This document shows, in pieces, positions 24,941 through 36,484 of a DNA stretch of 64,000 nt. A program made the position numbers and the translations under genes. Origin of the DNA: Diplolepis rosae (Eukaryota; Arthropoda; Insecta; Hymenoptera; Diplolepididae); the NCBI GenBank assembly GCA_030998225.1, contig JAPYXD010000698.1, forward strand, positions 2,273,001 through 2,337,000, read 5' to 3'. The number at the start of each line of letters is the position of its first letter. The stretch's first letter is position 1. The notes beneath the pieces are model-generated. The model was not told the origin of the DNA. It did no database searches and saw only the letters and a list, made by a program, of their open reading frames with translations.

Positions 24941-25330
24941 TCTTTGTCACTTGAAAAAGAAAGATTTTCTTTCAGGAACAATAATGCTTATTTTTAAACC
25001 CACTCTAACGAAAAAAATCACAAAATATTCCAGATTCATTTTATTGTTGTATTTATATTATTTTTATTGTATATTGTTATATTTGGCATTTGAAAAAAAA
25101 GACTTTCTTTCAAAAACAATACTGCTTATTTTTAAATCCACTCTAACGTAAAAAATCACAAAATATTCCACATTCATTTTACTGTTTCATGTCTGAAATA
25201 CGCTTTTTCAGACCTGAAACAATAAAATGAATCTGGAATATTTTGTGATTTTTTTCGTTACAGTAGATTTAAAAATAAACATTATTGTTCCTGAAAGAAA
25301 GTTTTTCTTTTTCAAGTGATAAAAATCACT
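24941..25330. repeat. foldback with a duplicated arm
   Basis: A block running from GATTTTCTTTCAGGAACAAT to CCAGATTCATTTTATTGTT appears twice in direct orientation (24960, 25098) and once inverted (25215-25310). It is a complex hairpin of about 250 bases. Confidence 0.65.
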
Positions 25331-25438
25331 TCATCATTTGGAAAAGTGATATTTGGCACTTCAATAAGGAAGACTTTCTCTCAGGAAATAGGAAGGTCTG
25401 AAATATACTTGAAATTATGTTAGAAATGAATTTGAGTA

Positions 25439-25710
25439 CTCTCTAAATCTGATCAGTAAAAATCTACTGATTATCAGTGAAATTTGACTGATTCAAATAG
25501 CTAAAAAGAGGTTACTGCGAATCAGTCAAATTTCACTGATTACTTCAGTGAAAAGTAACTGATTTACCAGTGGAAAATATTGTTTTCACTAATTAAACAG
25601 TGAAAATTAACTGATTTAACAGTGAAAAATATTGTTTCCACTGATGATTCAGTGAAAAGGCAAATCACTGATTCAATCAGTGAAAATTCGACTGATTCAG
25701 ATTTAAAGAG
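25439..25710. mobile_element. CTCTCTAAATC-type element (family R), copy 3
   Basis: TA on both sides (25437, 25711). Ends CTCTCTAAATCTGATCAG / CTGATTCAGATTTAAAGAG. The interior is a chain of ATCAGTGAAA units. Confidence 0.7.
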
Positions 25711-27189
25711 TATCTGTCACATTGTAAAAAGAAATTTTGCATACAATTCAACTCACCTTGCGTTTTTAAATTGAAATCCAAAGGAAGTCACTACTTCGAA
25801 CTTTATTCCTTAAAATTCAATTGAAGTTTAAACTAAAAGTAATATTTTGAATAAAAAAACTACCAAGATATTCCTCACTTGAAAATGGAACGCTGCATTT
25901 ATTAACAAGAACGACCTTGGAGCATCGGTAAAGAGTTTGGTAATATACCCACCTATTAAATATTGATCGCTGTACTGGAAGTTTACGACTGACAAATGTT
26001 TGCAGCCTTAACGAAATAAGCGAATGTGCCAATTTGCTTGTCGAGAACGAGACTGCTGAGAAAAAAATACAAATGTAATATAAATAATATTTATCCCTTC
26101 TGGACTCTTTATAATTACCTGAAAAATGATCAATTTATTGTTTTCTGAATCTTGTATTTAAATAATAATGAACGCTGATTGCATGCAGATATGTTAATTA
26201 AAAATTGTAAATTTTATATTCGAACTTTATGAGCATAATTGCTTTGCAAATGTGCGTGTGAACCATTGTTATATCTTTGAGTTGCGACGGATAATTTTCC
26301 CAGACAAATTTTTATTACTCTTACGATCTTTATTTCTTCAGTCTTTTCTTTCTTAACTTTTTTCCTTATTTAAATTGTGGATTCAGCATTGTCTCTATTT
26401 CCGCTGATAAGAAATACCAGTCGGTTTGCGAAATAACGTTTGCTTATGCACAAATTGCTCAACAATACGTATCAAGTATTGCAGCCCGTTTCTAAATTGA
26501 ATTCATTGTTTTATTCAACTTTTATGGAAAGTGATTTTCAAAAAAACTATGAGGAAAAAGAATAACTTATAGAAGTTGCTATTTTAAGGCAAAATACTCT
26601 TAAATTTATAACTGAGTATACGGTAAACTTTTTTTTAAATCTAATATAAACATAACTCGTTTTTCATTCTCAAAAATAATAAATTGCAATAAAATAATTT
26701 TTTCTCAATTTAAAACAATGTTAACAAAACAAATAATTTGAACTTGTCGTATATTTATCTTTTGGCCCATGTGTTAAAGAAGAATTGAATAGACAGTTGG
26801 AAAAAAAGTTAATTGAAAGTATAGAAAATTTTATTTAGAATAAAATGAGTCATCAGAAATTGAAACTAGGTAAAAATTACCGATTATATCTAATTATCTA
26901 TCGATTTCCAATCGTAAAAAATCTATCAATTTTATCCGATTGAAACTTTTATTCGAGATAAAATTATTCACACTTTCACTGAATAAAAACTTGATAAAAT
27001 AGTATTCTAAATGAAAAAAATCGAGGAAATAATCATTTTGACTAACTTTTTCCGATTGTCTTTCCAATTCCTTCTTGATTGATATATTCCAAAAATGAGA
27101 CCCAATGAAAAATTCTAATAAAATAATTTTGTACCTTTGCAAAGTTTTTCTAACAAATTCAATAAGGTGTTTGAAAATCAGCATTCTAA
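25711..27189. other. non-coding stretch
   Basis: AT-rich. Frames at 25817-26032 and 26894-27184 (- strand) look random in composition. No repeat family is recognised. Confidence 0.3.
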
Positions 27190-27193
27190 TTAA

Positions 27194-27810
27194 AGGAATC
27201 CGCCATCTTTAATGTTTTTTTTATTTTTTGAGTACAGACCTTCCATAAAAAATTTTCTATGTATATATTATTTTTCTTTAGAAAGGTTTCGGGTTTTTTT
27301 TAAATTCCCCTTATGTATTTTTAAACTAAAAATTTGGAGTTTTTTGGGCATTTTTTGACATTGAATGAATTTTTTATTTTTCAACCCATTGATATGATCC
27401 TTATTTTATTTTGTTTTTTAAAATGTGTTGCAACTTTTTGGGTACGGAAAATAAGATAACACGACTCAAAAAAAGTTACAAATAAAATAAAATAAAATAA
27501 AAAAATATCGAAAATATAAAAAAAAAATTGTACTTATTTTTTTAGCTTGAGTGCATTCTATACCCAAAAAGTTTCTACAGACTATAAGGAACAAAATAAA
27601 AATAGAATCATGACAATTGGTTAAAAAACAGAAAAGTTATTCAATGTCAAAAAAATGCCCAAAAAACTCCAAATTTTTAGTTTAAAAATACATAAAGCTG
27701 CTGGAATTGAAAAAAAACCAAAACCTTTCTAAATAAAAACACTAAACATAAAAAAACTATATGGAAGGTCTAAACTCAAAAAATAAAAATATTAAAGGTG
27801 GTGGATCTCC
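27194..27810. mobile_element. TTAA-flanked foldback (family A), copy 2
   Basis: TTAA at 27190-27193 and 27811-27814. Ends AGGAATCCGCC(ATC) / (GGT)GGTGGATCTCC. Two arms of about 290 bases are complementary along nearly their whole length (TTTTGGGCATTTTTTGACAT against its complement near 27650), so the transcript would be one long hairpin. Confidence 0.8.
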
Positions 27811-28129
27811 TTAAACAACCGTGAAACGAAATCGAATCTATAATAATTGTGAATCACATAGCAATGCGAGAAGAAGAGTTAAACTCCTCCTTTAAATTTA
27901 ATGATAGCCGTCATATTCATCGAATTTTTGTTTACGTGATTGTCATTCACTTATATCATTCAAGAAAATTTCCTTATTACATTTCTTCATTAATCTCGAA
28001 TATTTTTCCTCAAATGAAAGCACTGTCCTTTTAGTCTCTTCATAATAAAAGTTGATAAGGATGAAAGATGAAAAGGAGAGAAGAGAAAAAATAGAATTAA
28101 TCAGAAAGATTGGAAAAAGTAGTGAGTGT
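27811..28129. other. non-coding stretch
   Basis: No recognised gene; purine-rich GATGAAAGATGAAAAGGAGA sequence precedes the GC-richer island at 28140. Confidence 0.3.
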
Positions 28130-28394
28130 GATTGTAGAGGTGTGTATGATTCAACGTTGGTCTCTTTTAGGGCAGAGATATTAAAAGGGTGGGGGGCGAT
28201 AGGTTTTGTCAGAACGGTTTTACGGGGCGGTACAAACCTCTTAAGTGGCACATATTCTCTTGCATCTTCGTATTTCGAAGTTAACTTACGCTCAGATCGG
28301 AGCATCTCCGTGCAGTATCTTTGCTCTCGGTGTGACTAGTGACATTTACCATTCGTATTCGGGAGGTTTTATCGCTTAGACATTGGTGTTAGAA
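28130..28394 (+). promoter_or_regulatory. GC-richer island ending in a strong splice donor; candidate untranslated first exon
   Basis: The stretch around 28140-28394 is clearly less AT-rich than its surroundings and contains no convincing protein frame. It ends TTAGAA followed by GTAAGTTTT, a near-consensus donor at 28395. The next good + strand acceptor linked to a gene is the desaturase leader acceptor at 36469, 8 kb downstream. I infer, without transcript proof, that this may be a promoter and first exon of the desaturase. A different, unrecognised transcript is also possible. Confidence 0.3.
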
Positions 28395-28624
28395 GTAAGT
28401 TTTAAAAGTGATACATATCTTTTCCTACCTTACAACGAAATTCAAAAATCAATTAAAACATTTTTAAATAACTTCAATAACTATATTTACTTAGCATCAC
28501 ATAGAATTTAAATAATTTAAATAATTTGAAAATTCTTCGGGATTGATACGATATATAGTGAAAATTAAAAAATTATAATTTATAGTAAATAAAATTTTGA
28601 TTTTTACAAAATAAATTTTTTTCA

Positions 28625-28706
28625 AATTTAAAGAATTTGAAATTCTTCTGTGGAAAAAAAGAGGCTTTCGACTGTGCCGGGATTCGAGCCCGGGACTTTC
28701 GATTGC
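28625..28706 (-). mobile_element. tRNA-derived SINE-like sequence, copy B
   Basis: On the - strand it reads GCAATCGAAAGTC, then stem CCGGG, loop CTCGAAT, stem CCCGG, then CACAGTCGAAAG and a T-rich TTTTTTTCCACAG. It has a tRNA T-arm with a B-box-like GGCTCGAATCC. The other copy at 33431 differs in stem II-pair position with both partners changed. Confidence 0.55.
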
Positions 28707-28715
28707 AATATGCAA

Positions 28716-29709
28716 TTTTTTTTATTAAAAGTTATGCACGCATTTGTATCTATTCCATCTGATTATTTATTTATTTGATTTAATCTGCATTCGGAATCCT
28801 ACATTTTTTATATCCAATTCTATAAACATAAAAAAAGTGATATTCTTAATTTCAGTCTTTCAGAAATTGTTTAAACTTCAAAGATGAATGAAAAGTAGTA
28901 CCTAAATATTATTCAGAATACAAGTTAGACAAAATAAATATTTATAGGATGTCAAAAAGGATTTCTTACAATGTCGCTAAATTTGCAATTTACATTATGC
29001 TCAAAAGCACCTTTCGCATTATCTTAATTGCGAGTTGCATGATAATTTTCACAGTATCGTGACACTCGCGCACAAAAGAAGGTCGCGTGGATATACAATT
29101 GCACAGAAAAGTAATAAGAGCACGAGTATCACAGCGCGTTAATAATATGTTTTTATCGATTAAAAATGATTGATGATTAATGTTTGAAATTAAAAACGTG
29201 ATTTTTCCAAAAAGAACACACCGGTTAATGAAATTATTGATTATAATTATATTGAATTATTTGATGCGATAATTATTATTTTAATCCCTAACTCTGAATT
29301 TGAAAGGTGAATTCTCAAAATTCGTTACTTTTAAAAAGTAAAAAATTTTGCAACGCTTATTTTATATGCATCATAAAGCAATTGTTCTAGACTTTATCTA
29401 CTTTCTTCAAAACTTAATAAATAATATTGTTGCTGAAGGTTAAACTAGTTTTAGGATAATGCAAACCAGTATTCACAAAAACTTAACAGCCTCACTAAAT
29501 TTTAATCAAGTCTCTCAAATTCTCCTCGAAATTGAATATGAATATCATAGGCATAAGTTTGCAAATTTAATCTTTTGAATGGAATTTCCTGATTGTCGAA
29601 AAGGGGAGGATTTTGAAATCATGTTAAATCAGAAACAAGGTTTTCTACTGATTGAAGTTTTCTCTTCCATTACTCTAACTTTAAGCTTTAAAATTTGAAG
29701 TGAAACTCA
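28716..29709. other. non-coding stretch
   Basis: AT-rich; nothing recognised. Confidence 0.3.
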
Positions 29710-30139
29710 CTGATAGAAAAAAATAAAAAACTTTATTTTTTAATCTCGAGTGTATAAAAAAAATTGAGGTTAATTAGAGATATTTCTTAATTAATTATAA
29801 TGAATAAAAAATTATATACTTAGATTAAATCAAAAATTCAATTGATACTGAATGGAATTTAAAAAAGAGGAATTCACTGGATTTGTCTTGATTCCTGAAA
29901 ACTTTCAATCAATATTTTCTACTGATAGAAAAAAATAACGAACCCTAGTTTTTACATCTCGAGTGTTTTAAAAAAAATTGAAGTAAATTACAAATATTTT
30001 CTAATCGATTATGATGAATAAAAAAATTATGCACTTAGATTAAATCGAAAATTCAATTGACACTGAGTGGAATCAAAGAAAAGAGGAATTCAAATTCACT
30101 GAATTTGTCTCGATTCCTGAAAACGTTCAATCATGAGAA
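29710..30139. repeat. diverged tandem duplication, ~212-bp period
   Basis: CTGATAGAAAAAAATAA starts each unit (29710 and 29922). ATCTCGAGTGT, ACTTAGATTAAATC and AGAGGAATTCA recur at matching positions with moderate divergence. Confidence 0.8.
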
Positions 30140-30289
30140 TTGGTGATACAGTCTAAATAACGTGAAAGTGATTTCAACAGATTCTCCCGATTTTAGAAAT
30201 TCATCTTTCGCCCTTTCTCATTTCACTTTGTGATTCTTATTATTCATCAGATTTTGATGTTATTTTTTTGCATCTGTAAAGCGATCACC

Positions 30290-30545
30290 ATATTTAATAG
30301 GATGAAGCGACATCAATGGTCCGGGCAGAGATTGGCATTGACCTCGAAGGCGCCACTGACCTCCTTTCCAAAGAACTCGTTTACGTCTCAAGTTCTTTCG
30401 ATGACCGCTTCTTTCTCTCGACTTTCCGACTCTCACGTGTGCGGATCAGGTACCGTTCGAATCGAAGTTATCGCCGCGAATAGCACTTTTACTAAACAGC
30501 TTCCATGCATCCGTCGTTCTGTTTCGCTTACTACTTTCAAGTAAA
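30290..30545. other. GC-richer unique-looking island, function unknown
   Basis: About 250 bases with balanced base composition and many CG dinucleotides stand out from AT-rich flanks. An open frame of 104 codons crosses it on the + strand but resembles no family I know and has no good start context. It ends near TTTCAA-GTAAAC, a possible weak donor. It could be a second alternative leader exon of the desaturase or an enhancer. Confidence 0.2.
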
Positions 30546-30694
30546 CTCATCTGATTCATTCCCGGAAAAAATTTTAATGGGTATATGGTTAAGTAGCGCA
30601 CTTCTCACCACGAGTGAGACGCATTCCTAACTCCCAATGAGAACATTAACAATTAGTCTTTTCGATATTTTGAACAAGGAATAAAATAAATATA

Positions 30695-31561
30695 CACTGC
30701 CAGTCGAAATTATTTGTTCACTTGTTGTTTCAGCTATTCCTAAAGTGTCTTAATTTTTATAATGACAAGTTGAAATTTTTTTCCCTATCATAACATAAAA
30801 GTTAATAAAATTTTGCATCTAATGAGCATAAGTTAGAGACAAAATGTTAATTTTATAAAAAAATATTTAAAAAAACGTGAAAATTCAATCATTCTGAAAA
30901 ATATTAACAACTCTGAAATTAATTAAGATTTTTAAATGTTTTTGGTCTCATTTAAATGGTAGGTTATCATAGTATTTTGCTAACTAATCAAGATATTTTC
31001 AGATTTTTTTCCCTGGATTCTACCCGGGGTCAAAAATTATACAAGAAGTTCGTAAAATTTGAAAAATGTGTAGCTACTTACAAGAAATTTTTAAAAACCA
31101 ATTTGGATTATATTTTAATAAAATTTAAGAATATTTATGAAAATGGTAATATTTTGGATTTTTTAAATTGATTTATAGATTACTGTCTTTATTTGAAATT
31201 TTTCGACTTCTTTGTACCATGGTTGACCCCAGGGTAGAATCCAAAAAAAAAATTCTAAAAATATCTTGATAAGTTAACAAAATACTATGAAGAGTAACCT
31301 TCAAAATGAGACCAAAAACGTTTAAAAATCTTAATTAATTTCAGTGTTATTAATATTTTTCAAAAAGATCGAAATTTGACGTTTTTTGCAATATATTCTT
31401 ATAAAATTATCATTTTGCTTTCAACTTGGGCTCATTAGGTGCAAAATTTTATTAACTTCCATTTTATCATGGGAAAAAAACTTGAACTTGTTATTATAAA
31501 AATTAAGACACTTTAAGAATAGCTAAAACAGCAGATGAACAAATAATTTTGACCGGTGGTG
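30695..31561. mobile_element. 867-bp Tc1-like foldback, ends CACTGCCAGTCGAAATTATT
   Basis: TA on both sides. The left end CACTGCCAGTCGAAAT and right end ATTTTGACCGGTGGTG match the CACTGCCGGTCAAAA ends known from Tc1-like elements. Arms of roughly 350 bases are inverted copies (GGATTCTACCCGGGGTCAAA against its complement near 31225). No transposase. Confidence 0.8.
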
Positions 31562-33046
31562 TATGTAAAAAAAAAAAAAACGAATTATATTATTGATCAC
31601 TGGGAAGAAGAAACAAAATCAGTTGTTGACATTTTATTACTTTAAAAATGTGTACTGATAATTCCAAGATTATTTTACTTTCCAATTTTACATAATATTT
31701 TTGCGCAAGACTGTGATTCTTTGTAAAATGACAGGAAACTGGAGCAAAACATTTAAAATCCGTTCTTTTGTTAACTTTTAACGTAATTTCGCACTCATCA
31801 TTTGTAAAAGTGAAGAATGAATAATAACTACTGTTACTGAGTTATAGTGATTTGTAATTGTTATGGATTTCTGATTGAAGTTACATATATTTAAAGTTCT
31901 GCATTTCCTTACTCGACATTTTCTAGAAAATAGGAGAAAAGACTCAAGAATCTAGAGCATTTAAATTTATTACTATTGATAAAAAGCTTATCGAGAAAAA
32001 TTAAAATTTAATTAACTCGTAAAGTTCCTAATACAGAACCCGTTTATTGGGTTAATGAAATTGCAAAATGCATGATAGGATGTGTATCTACTTTTGTATG
32101 CTTTTTGTGTGTGTGATCATAAGTTAATATATTAAAATAATTTTGTGACATGTTTTTATACATCTCTTTTGTCTTTATATTGACCCAAATTTAAATTGTT
32201 ATAGTAGTTTTATATTGGCATTGGGTCAGCTCATTTCCATTAAAAAATAAATGATTAAAAAAGCATATTAGAGATATAAAAAAACAGGAAACATCTTAAA
32301 GAATTAAAAAGGCATTAAAAAAAAAAGTCTAGGAACCAGACCGATCCAAAATATACTTTTTTAATCATTTATTACTAATGGAAATGAGCTGACCCAATAC
32401 CAATATAAAAATACTATAACGATTAATATATTAACTCAGAAATAGGAAAGTGTAACATACAGTGAGAATAAAATTTTAAATTCACGCTTTTGTTTGCTTA
32501 TTTTATTTAAATTTAACCTTTATATTTGCTCAAGTAAATAAGTATAGAGTAGAAATGTTTATTTAAGTGATTTCAAATAAAGAAAGTTTATGATTTTTCC
32601 AAGAGAAAAATAATTATAAAATTTATTGATATATATATAGTATAAAGCTTAAAAAAAATTCAAGTCGTTCGTTGTTTAGTCCAAAAATACTCTTCATTTC
32701 TTTTCTGAAAAGACGCCTCTACAAGTTTTTATTTTTAGTTAAATTGAGGAGTTATATTGAATAAGGCGACAGGCGCTCGAAAACCTGTAAAAGTATTGTC
32801 CGCCTCGTGATGTCATAGTCAAAAATTGAAAATCGAAATTCGAAAAAACCAAAAACATGGTTTTATAGCTCGTGAAAAATGAATGTTAGTTTCCCCTTAC
32901 AGTTTTTTTATAACGTTGCAAATTTTCGAGTAAATTAATAAAAAGTGTGTTGGTTTTAAAGCATAGAAACCATGCTTTATTTCAATCGACTCGCCTCGAA
33001 AAATTCATTAATTAACGGATTGCGAAATTTTTTTTTGCGTTCTACT
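31562..33046. other. non-coding stretch
   Basis: Contains the palindrome at 32198-32420 and a small CG-containing patch near 32765-32815. No gene is recognised. Confidence 0.3.
32198..32420. repeat. foldback palindrome, ~70-bp arms
   Basis: GGGTCAGCTCATTTCCATTA on the left matches its complement TAATGGAAATGAGCTGACCC on the right, with arms running from GTTATAGTAG to CTACTATAAC-like ends around a central spacer of about 80 bases. Confidence 0.75.
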
Positions 33047-33430
33047 CGTGAATCTCTGGCGGAGGCGACAGTGCTTGCAAAAAATTCTTTTGTTCATTGT
33101 TAAATGGTTTTTTTTAATCCGAAGAAAAAACTATGTTTTTCGAGCTTCGGACCGAAGAAGTGAGCGAGGAAGTTTGAGCTACAGTAAACTTCCCGCGAAC
33201 AAGTTGATCATTAGTATATGGAGCAACTTTTTGGAAAATATCAACTCAATTGAACAATTACTTTCGAAAATACAACGAGTTGAACGCAAATGCGAATTAG
33301 GTTTTGACGCGACTTTACCGGTTTTGTTACGAGCAATGCAGGCGCGCCGATGAGTAGAAGCGAAGGAAGATAGAGAAAGAGAGTAGGAGTGGCATGCGAT
33401 GAAAATGAGCGACAAAACCTAATTCGCGAC

Positions 33431-33515
33431 CGGCAATCGAAAGACCTGGGCTCGAATCCCAGCGCAGTCGAAAGCGTCATTTTTTCCACAGAAAGATTTT
33501 CAAATTCTTTAAAAT
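33431..33515 (+). mobile_element. tRNA-derived SINE-like sequence, copy A
   Basis: CGGCAATCGAAAGAC, stem CTGGG (33446-33450), loop CTCGAAT, stem CCCAG (33458-33462), CGCAGTCGAAAG, then TTTTTTCCACAG and CAAATTCTTTAAA. It shares about 80 bases with copy B. The upstream 33140-33430 is GC-richer and may be the rest of the element; an A box is not clear. Confidence 0.55.
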
Positions 33516-33770
33516 ATTGTTTTTAAAATCTGGATAAGTTGAAGTGTTATATTTTACAGAAAATAATATCATTTACCTAATTTCGATCCATAATTAAATC
33601 TATAAATCGTGTTCATTTTGATAAGAAAAGAGTAGAGAAGTAGGCCAGTTTTACCAATAAATGCATAAACAATTAAAGGAGCACCGTTTTAGAAAAAGAC
33701 CAATAAAATATTTTCAAATGATTATTTGTGCCAGAGATATAATTACCGTGCATTTTCATTTTTATTACTA

Positions 33771-34021
33771 CACTGAGAAAACAGTTTCTTTGGATCAAAG
33801 AAACATTTCTTTGATATACAGTCAAAGGGAATTTTTTTTTTTTTAAATAAAGAAAATTTTGTTAATTCAAAAAAATTTCCATTGATCCAAAGAAATAGAT
33901 TTGTTTATATTAAAGAAAATTTTTTTAAATCAACAAAACTTTTTTCAATTCAAAGAAACTTTTTCTTTGACAGTATATCAAAGAAATGTTTCTTTCATTC
34001 AAAGAAACTGTTTTCTGGGTG
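33771..34021. mobile_element. TA-flanked foldback, ends CACTGAGAAAACAGTTTC
   Basis: TA at 33769 and 34022. CACTGAGAAAACAGTTTCTT and its complement GAAACTGTTTTCTGGGTG close the element, and TTTCTTTG/CAAAGAAA blocks repeat throughout. Confidence 0.75.
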
Positions 34022-34501
34022 TAGCCAGTGTATTCCACCCATAAAAATGTTCAGAAATAAAATTATAATGCGCTTTCGAGATTCCAAATGACTCGGGAGA
34101 GCTGATAATCTTCCATTGCGAATAGTAATAATAAAACATCGTATAATTCGTAGATATTTTAATAAACGACTCATTGGTCGTCAAGGAAAATGTGCATCTG
34201 CACCTAAGTACCAAACAATAGTTATTACTTTCTAATGGGCACTAAAAATCGCATCTCAAAAGTAGAACAGCTATGATAAAATCACATTAGCTTCAAACAA
34301 TTTCGAAGCATTTTAAATTATCCACCTCGTAAGAAAAGTTTATTAAAAAAAAAAAAAAATAATAAAATAACAAGCGATTTTTATACAAAAAAATCGAACA
34401 TTTTTCAACAGATTTTGGCCTTGTAAAATGCATATGTAGATATATATATATAATATTTTTACGAAATTACAAAAGTAATTGCAATGTAAATTTTAAAAAT
34501 C
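34022..34501. other. non-coding stretch
   Basis: AT-rich; a short (AT)n run at 34440. Nothing else recognised. Confidence 0.3.
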
Positions 34502-36103
34502 TGTCCGCTTCGCGGGCACATTCTCATCGCGCGCTTTGCGCGCAGCTTGCAAATTTAAGCGCGCGATCCGATTGTCATGCTCCGTTCTGTTAGGACCTCG
34601 CGCTTCGCGTTCGGTTTTATATTCTTCGCATACATTTAAGTTTGTATTTTATAATTTGATATTGAAGCTCTAGTCAATTTTATAATATTGTAGATGCGAA
34701 ATAAATTTTCTCAAAATAACTAAATTTGCTTTTGATTTCAAATGAAAAAGGAAATTCAATTTACTTAAGGCTCCATCAGCCTTAAGGAACACATTTTCAT
34801 CATAATACTCGCGCTTCGCGCTCGATTTTCTCTATACATTTCTGTAACTTTCTATTAAATTACATGATTAAAATAAATTGTTTTCTTCAAAATATCTCAA
34901 TAAAATTTTTTTTTTGCTGGGGTCTAATTTTTGTGGATGAACTACCTTAACATTTTTGTCGTATCTCATACATATTTTGTTTGAAAAATGGAATTTTTGA
35001 ATTTTAATCGTATTTTTTGAAAGTGAAGCGAAAAATATACATTTTATCAGAAACCGTGTCAGACAAAATTTGTAGACCTCATTAAAGTGGACAGTTTTTC
35101 AATATACGTTTTTTTCGTATTTCATATATATATGCACGGAAAAAAATGTATAACTGTCACAAAGATTTTTTTGGTTATATCAGCCATATTTTTGGTTTGG
35201 ATAGTTAATGATATAGCTTGAATATTCGTTTTTCAATAATATTTTTTTTAATTGATAAGAAAAATATAAATCTTATAAAAAAATTTAGCGCTTTAAATTT
35301 GTAGATCTTTTGATAGTAAACAATTTAGCATGACAACTTTTTTTTATATTTCGTATAATTTAACTGAAAAATGTAATTTAGATACTGACTTTTTTCAAGA
35401 TTTAACATAGATTAACTTTCTTAATTTTAGTTTAATCGAAAAATGTTATAAGGATAATTAGTAGAGATTTGTGAGCCCTATCAGAAACCAGTGTTGGAAT
35501 TTTGGACTCTTTTAAAAACACAAAAGATGCTCTTATTTAAACCATTTTGGTCGAATGTGACTTGTTAACTAGGGTGACCATCCGTCCGGATTTCCCCGGA
35601 CATTTCCTCATTTTAGGACTTGTATGAGTTGTCCTACAGGATTTTTGACTTTGTCCGGGTCTTGCCCGGATTTTCCAAATGATAAATTTTTATTTTTTAA
35701 TCAACTTTTGGATCTTTTTTTGTACAACATTTTATCGTACAATGCCATCTAACGATTTATTCGTCAATTGGCAAGCCTCAACAACTCAAAAATAATCTTT
35801 CAACTCAATAGATTATTAATTAAAATGCATCAGGGTTCAAAAATAAAAATATAAGATGTTAAGCGTTGATAATAACATTTAATAAAATAGTCACTTTTCT
35901 GTCCTACTTTGTCTTCATTTTTCAAACTTTTTTGTCCTACTTTTCGAAAATTAATTATGGTCACCCTATGGTTAACGAACTTTTCCTTACTTTTTCGGCT
36001 CCGATAAAGTATGTCAAAGTTCAATTAAAATCAAAGTTTCAATAAAATCAAATTTTATCGATCTGATGAAAATTTCGAAGGTTATTTTTCACATAAAACT
36101 AAT
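34502..36103 (+). mobile_element. dispersed repeat K, copy 3
   Basis: It starts CTGTCCGCTTCGCGGGCACA-type sequence with ACATTCTCATC at 34518 and the CGCGCTTCGCGTTCG block, includes 150-bp-type units, and ends with CACATAAAACTAATACCTTC. It is interrupted by the hAT element at 35570-35968 and holds a solo family N right end near 34920-34950. Confidence 0.65.
35570..35968. mobile_element. hAT-type element inside K copy 3, ends TAGGGTGACCAT
   Basis: Perfect 12-base inverted ends TAGGGTGACCAT / ATGGTCACCCTA. Flanking 8-mers TTGTTAAC (35562-35569) and TGGTTAAC (35969-35976) differ at one base. K copy 2 has the uninterrupted sequence GTGGCTGGTTAACGAAC, giving the empty site. The interior repeats the TCCGGACA/TCCTAC phrases. 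Ends resemble Tip100/Zaphod-type hAT elements. Confidence 0.88.
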
Positions 36104-36459
36104 ACCTTCTCATTTTTTATGCAAATCTAATAATTAAGTAGTCTTTATGTTTCATGATCTTTAAAACGTGCAATTCTTATTTCGACGGTAAATAAAAATC
36201 CATAATGATGAAAAGAAATGAAAAATGTCTTTTAAACTCTGACCTTGACTTTCTATTGTACCCGAGTTCAGTGCACTGCATATTTCTAAGTGGGACATTT
36301 ACAAGCCCTTTCACGTTCTCAACCACAATGCACAATTATTTGTCACGGACTTTGTGGTTTCTTCAACGTCTTTCAGCATCTTGCCAATTTTAAAAATATA
36401 TAAAACGTGCACATATTTTTTCAGATTCACTTTATATTTGTTTAACTCCAAATAAAAAA

Positions 36460-36484
36460 TTTGTTTCAGCTCTATCTAAAAAAA
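36460..36484 (+). other. 3' splice acceptor and end of the desaturase 5' UTR
   Basis: A pyrimidine-rich stretch ends in TTTGTTTCAG at 36469, followed by 15 bases of leader (CTCTATCTAAAAAAA) and then the ATG. This is the standard layout for insect desaturase genes, in which the first exon is untranslated and lies far upstream. The donor exon has not been proven. Confidence 0.7.

Noticed and set aside
27943..28339. Overlapping 120-codon (-) and 95-codon (+) frames
   Set aside because: Two long frames on opposite strands of the same low-stop segment; neither resembles a known family. The segment is better treated as a candidate untranslated exon or regulatory island.
33048..33353. A 101-codon frame just upstream of SINE copy A
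   Set aside because: No family match and crosses a probable SINE body; no splice or start evidence.
33446..33462. A functional tRNA gene
   Set aside because: Only a T-arm is convincing; anticodon and D arms and a paired acceptor stem are not found, and a second diverged copy exists, so a SINE is the better call.
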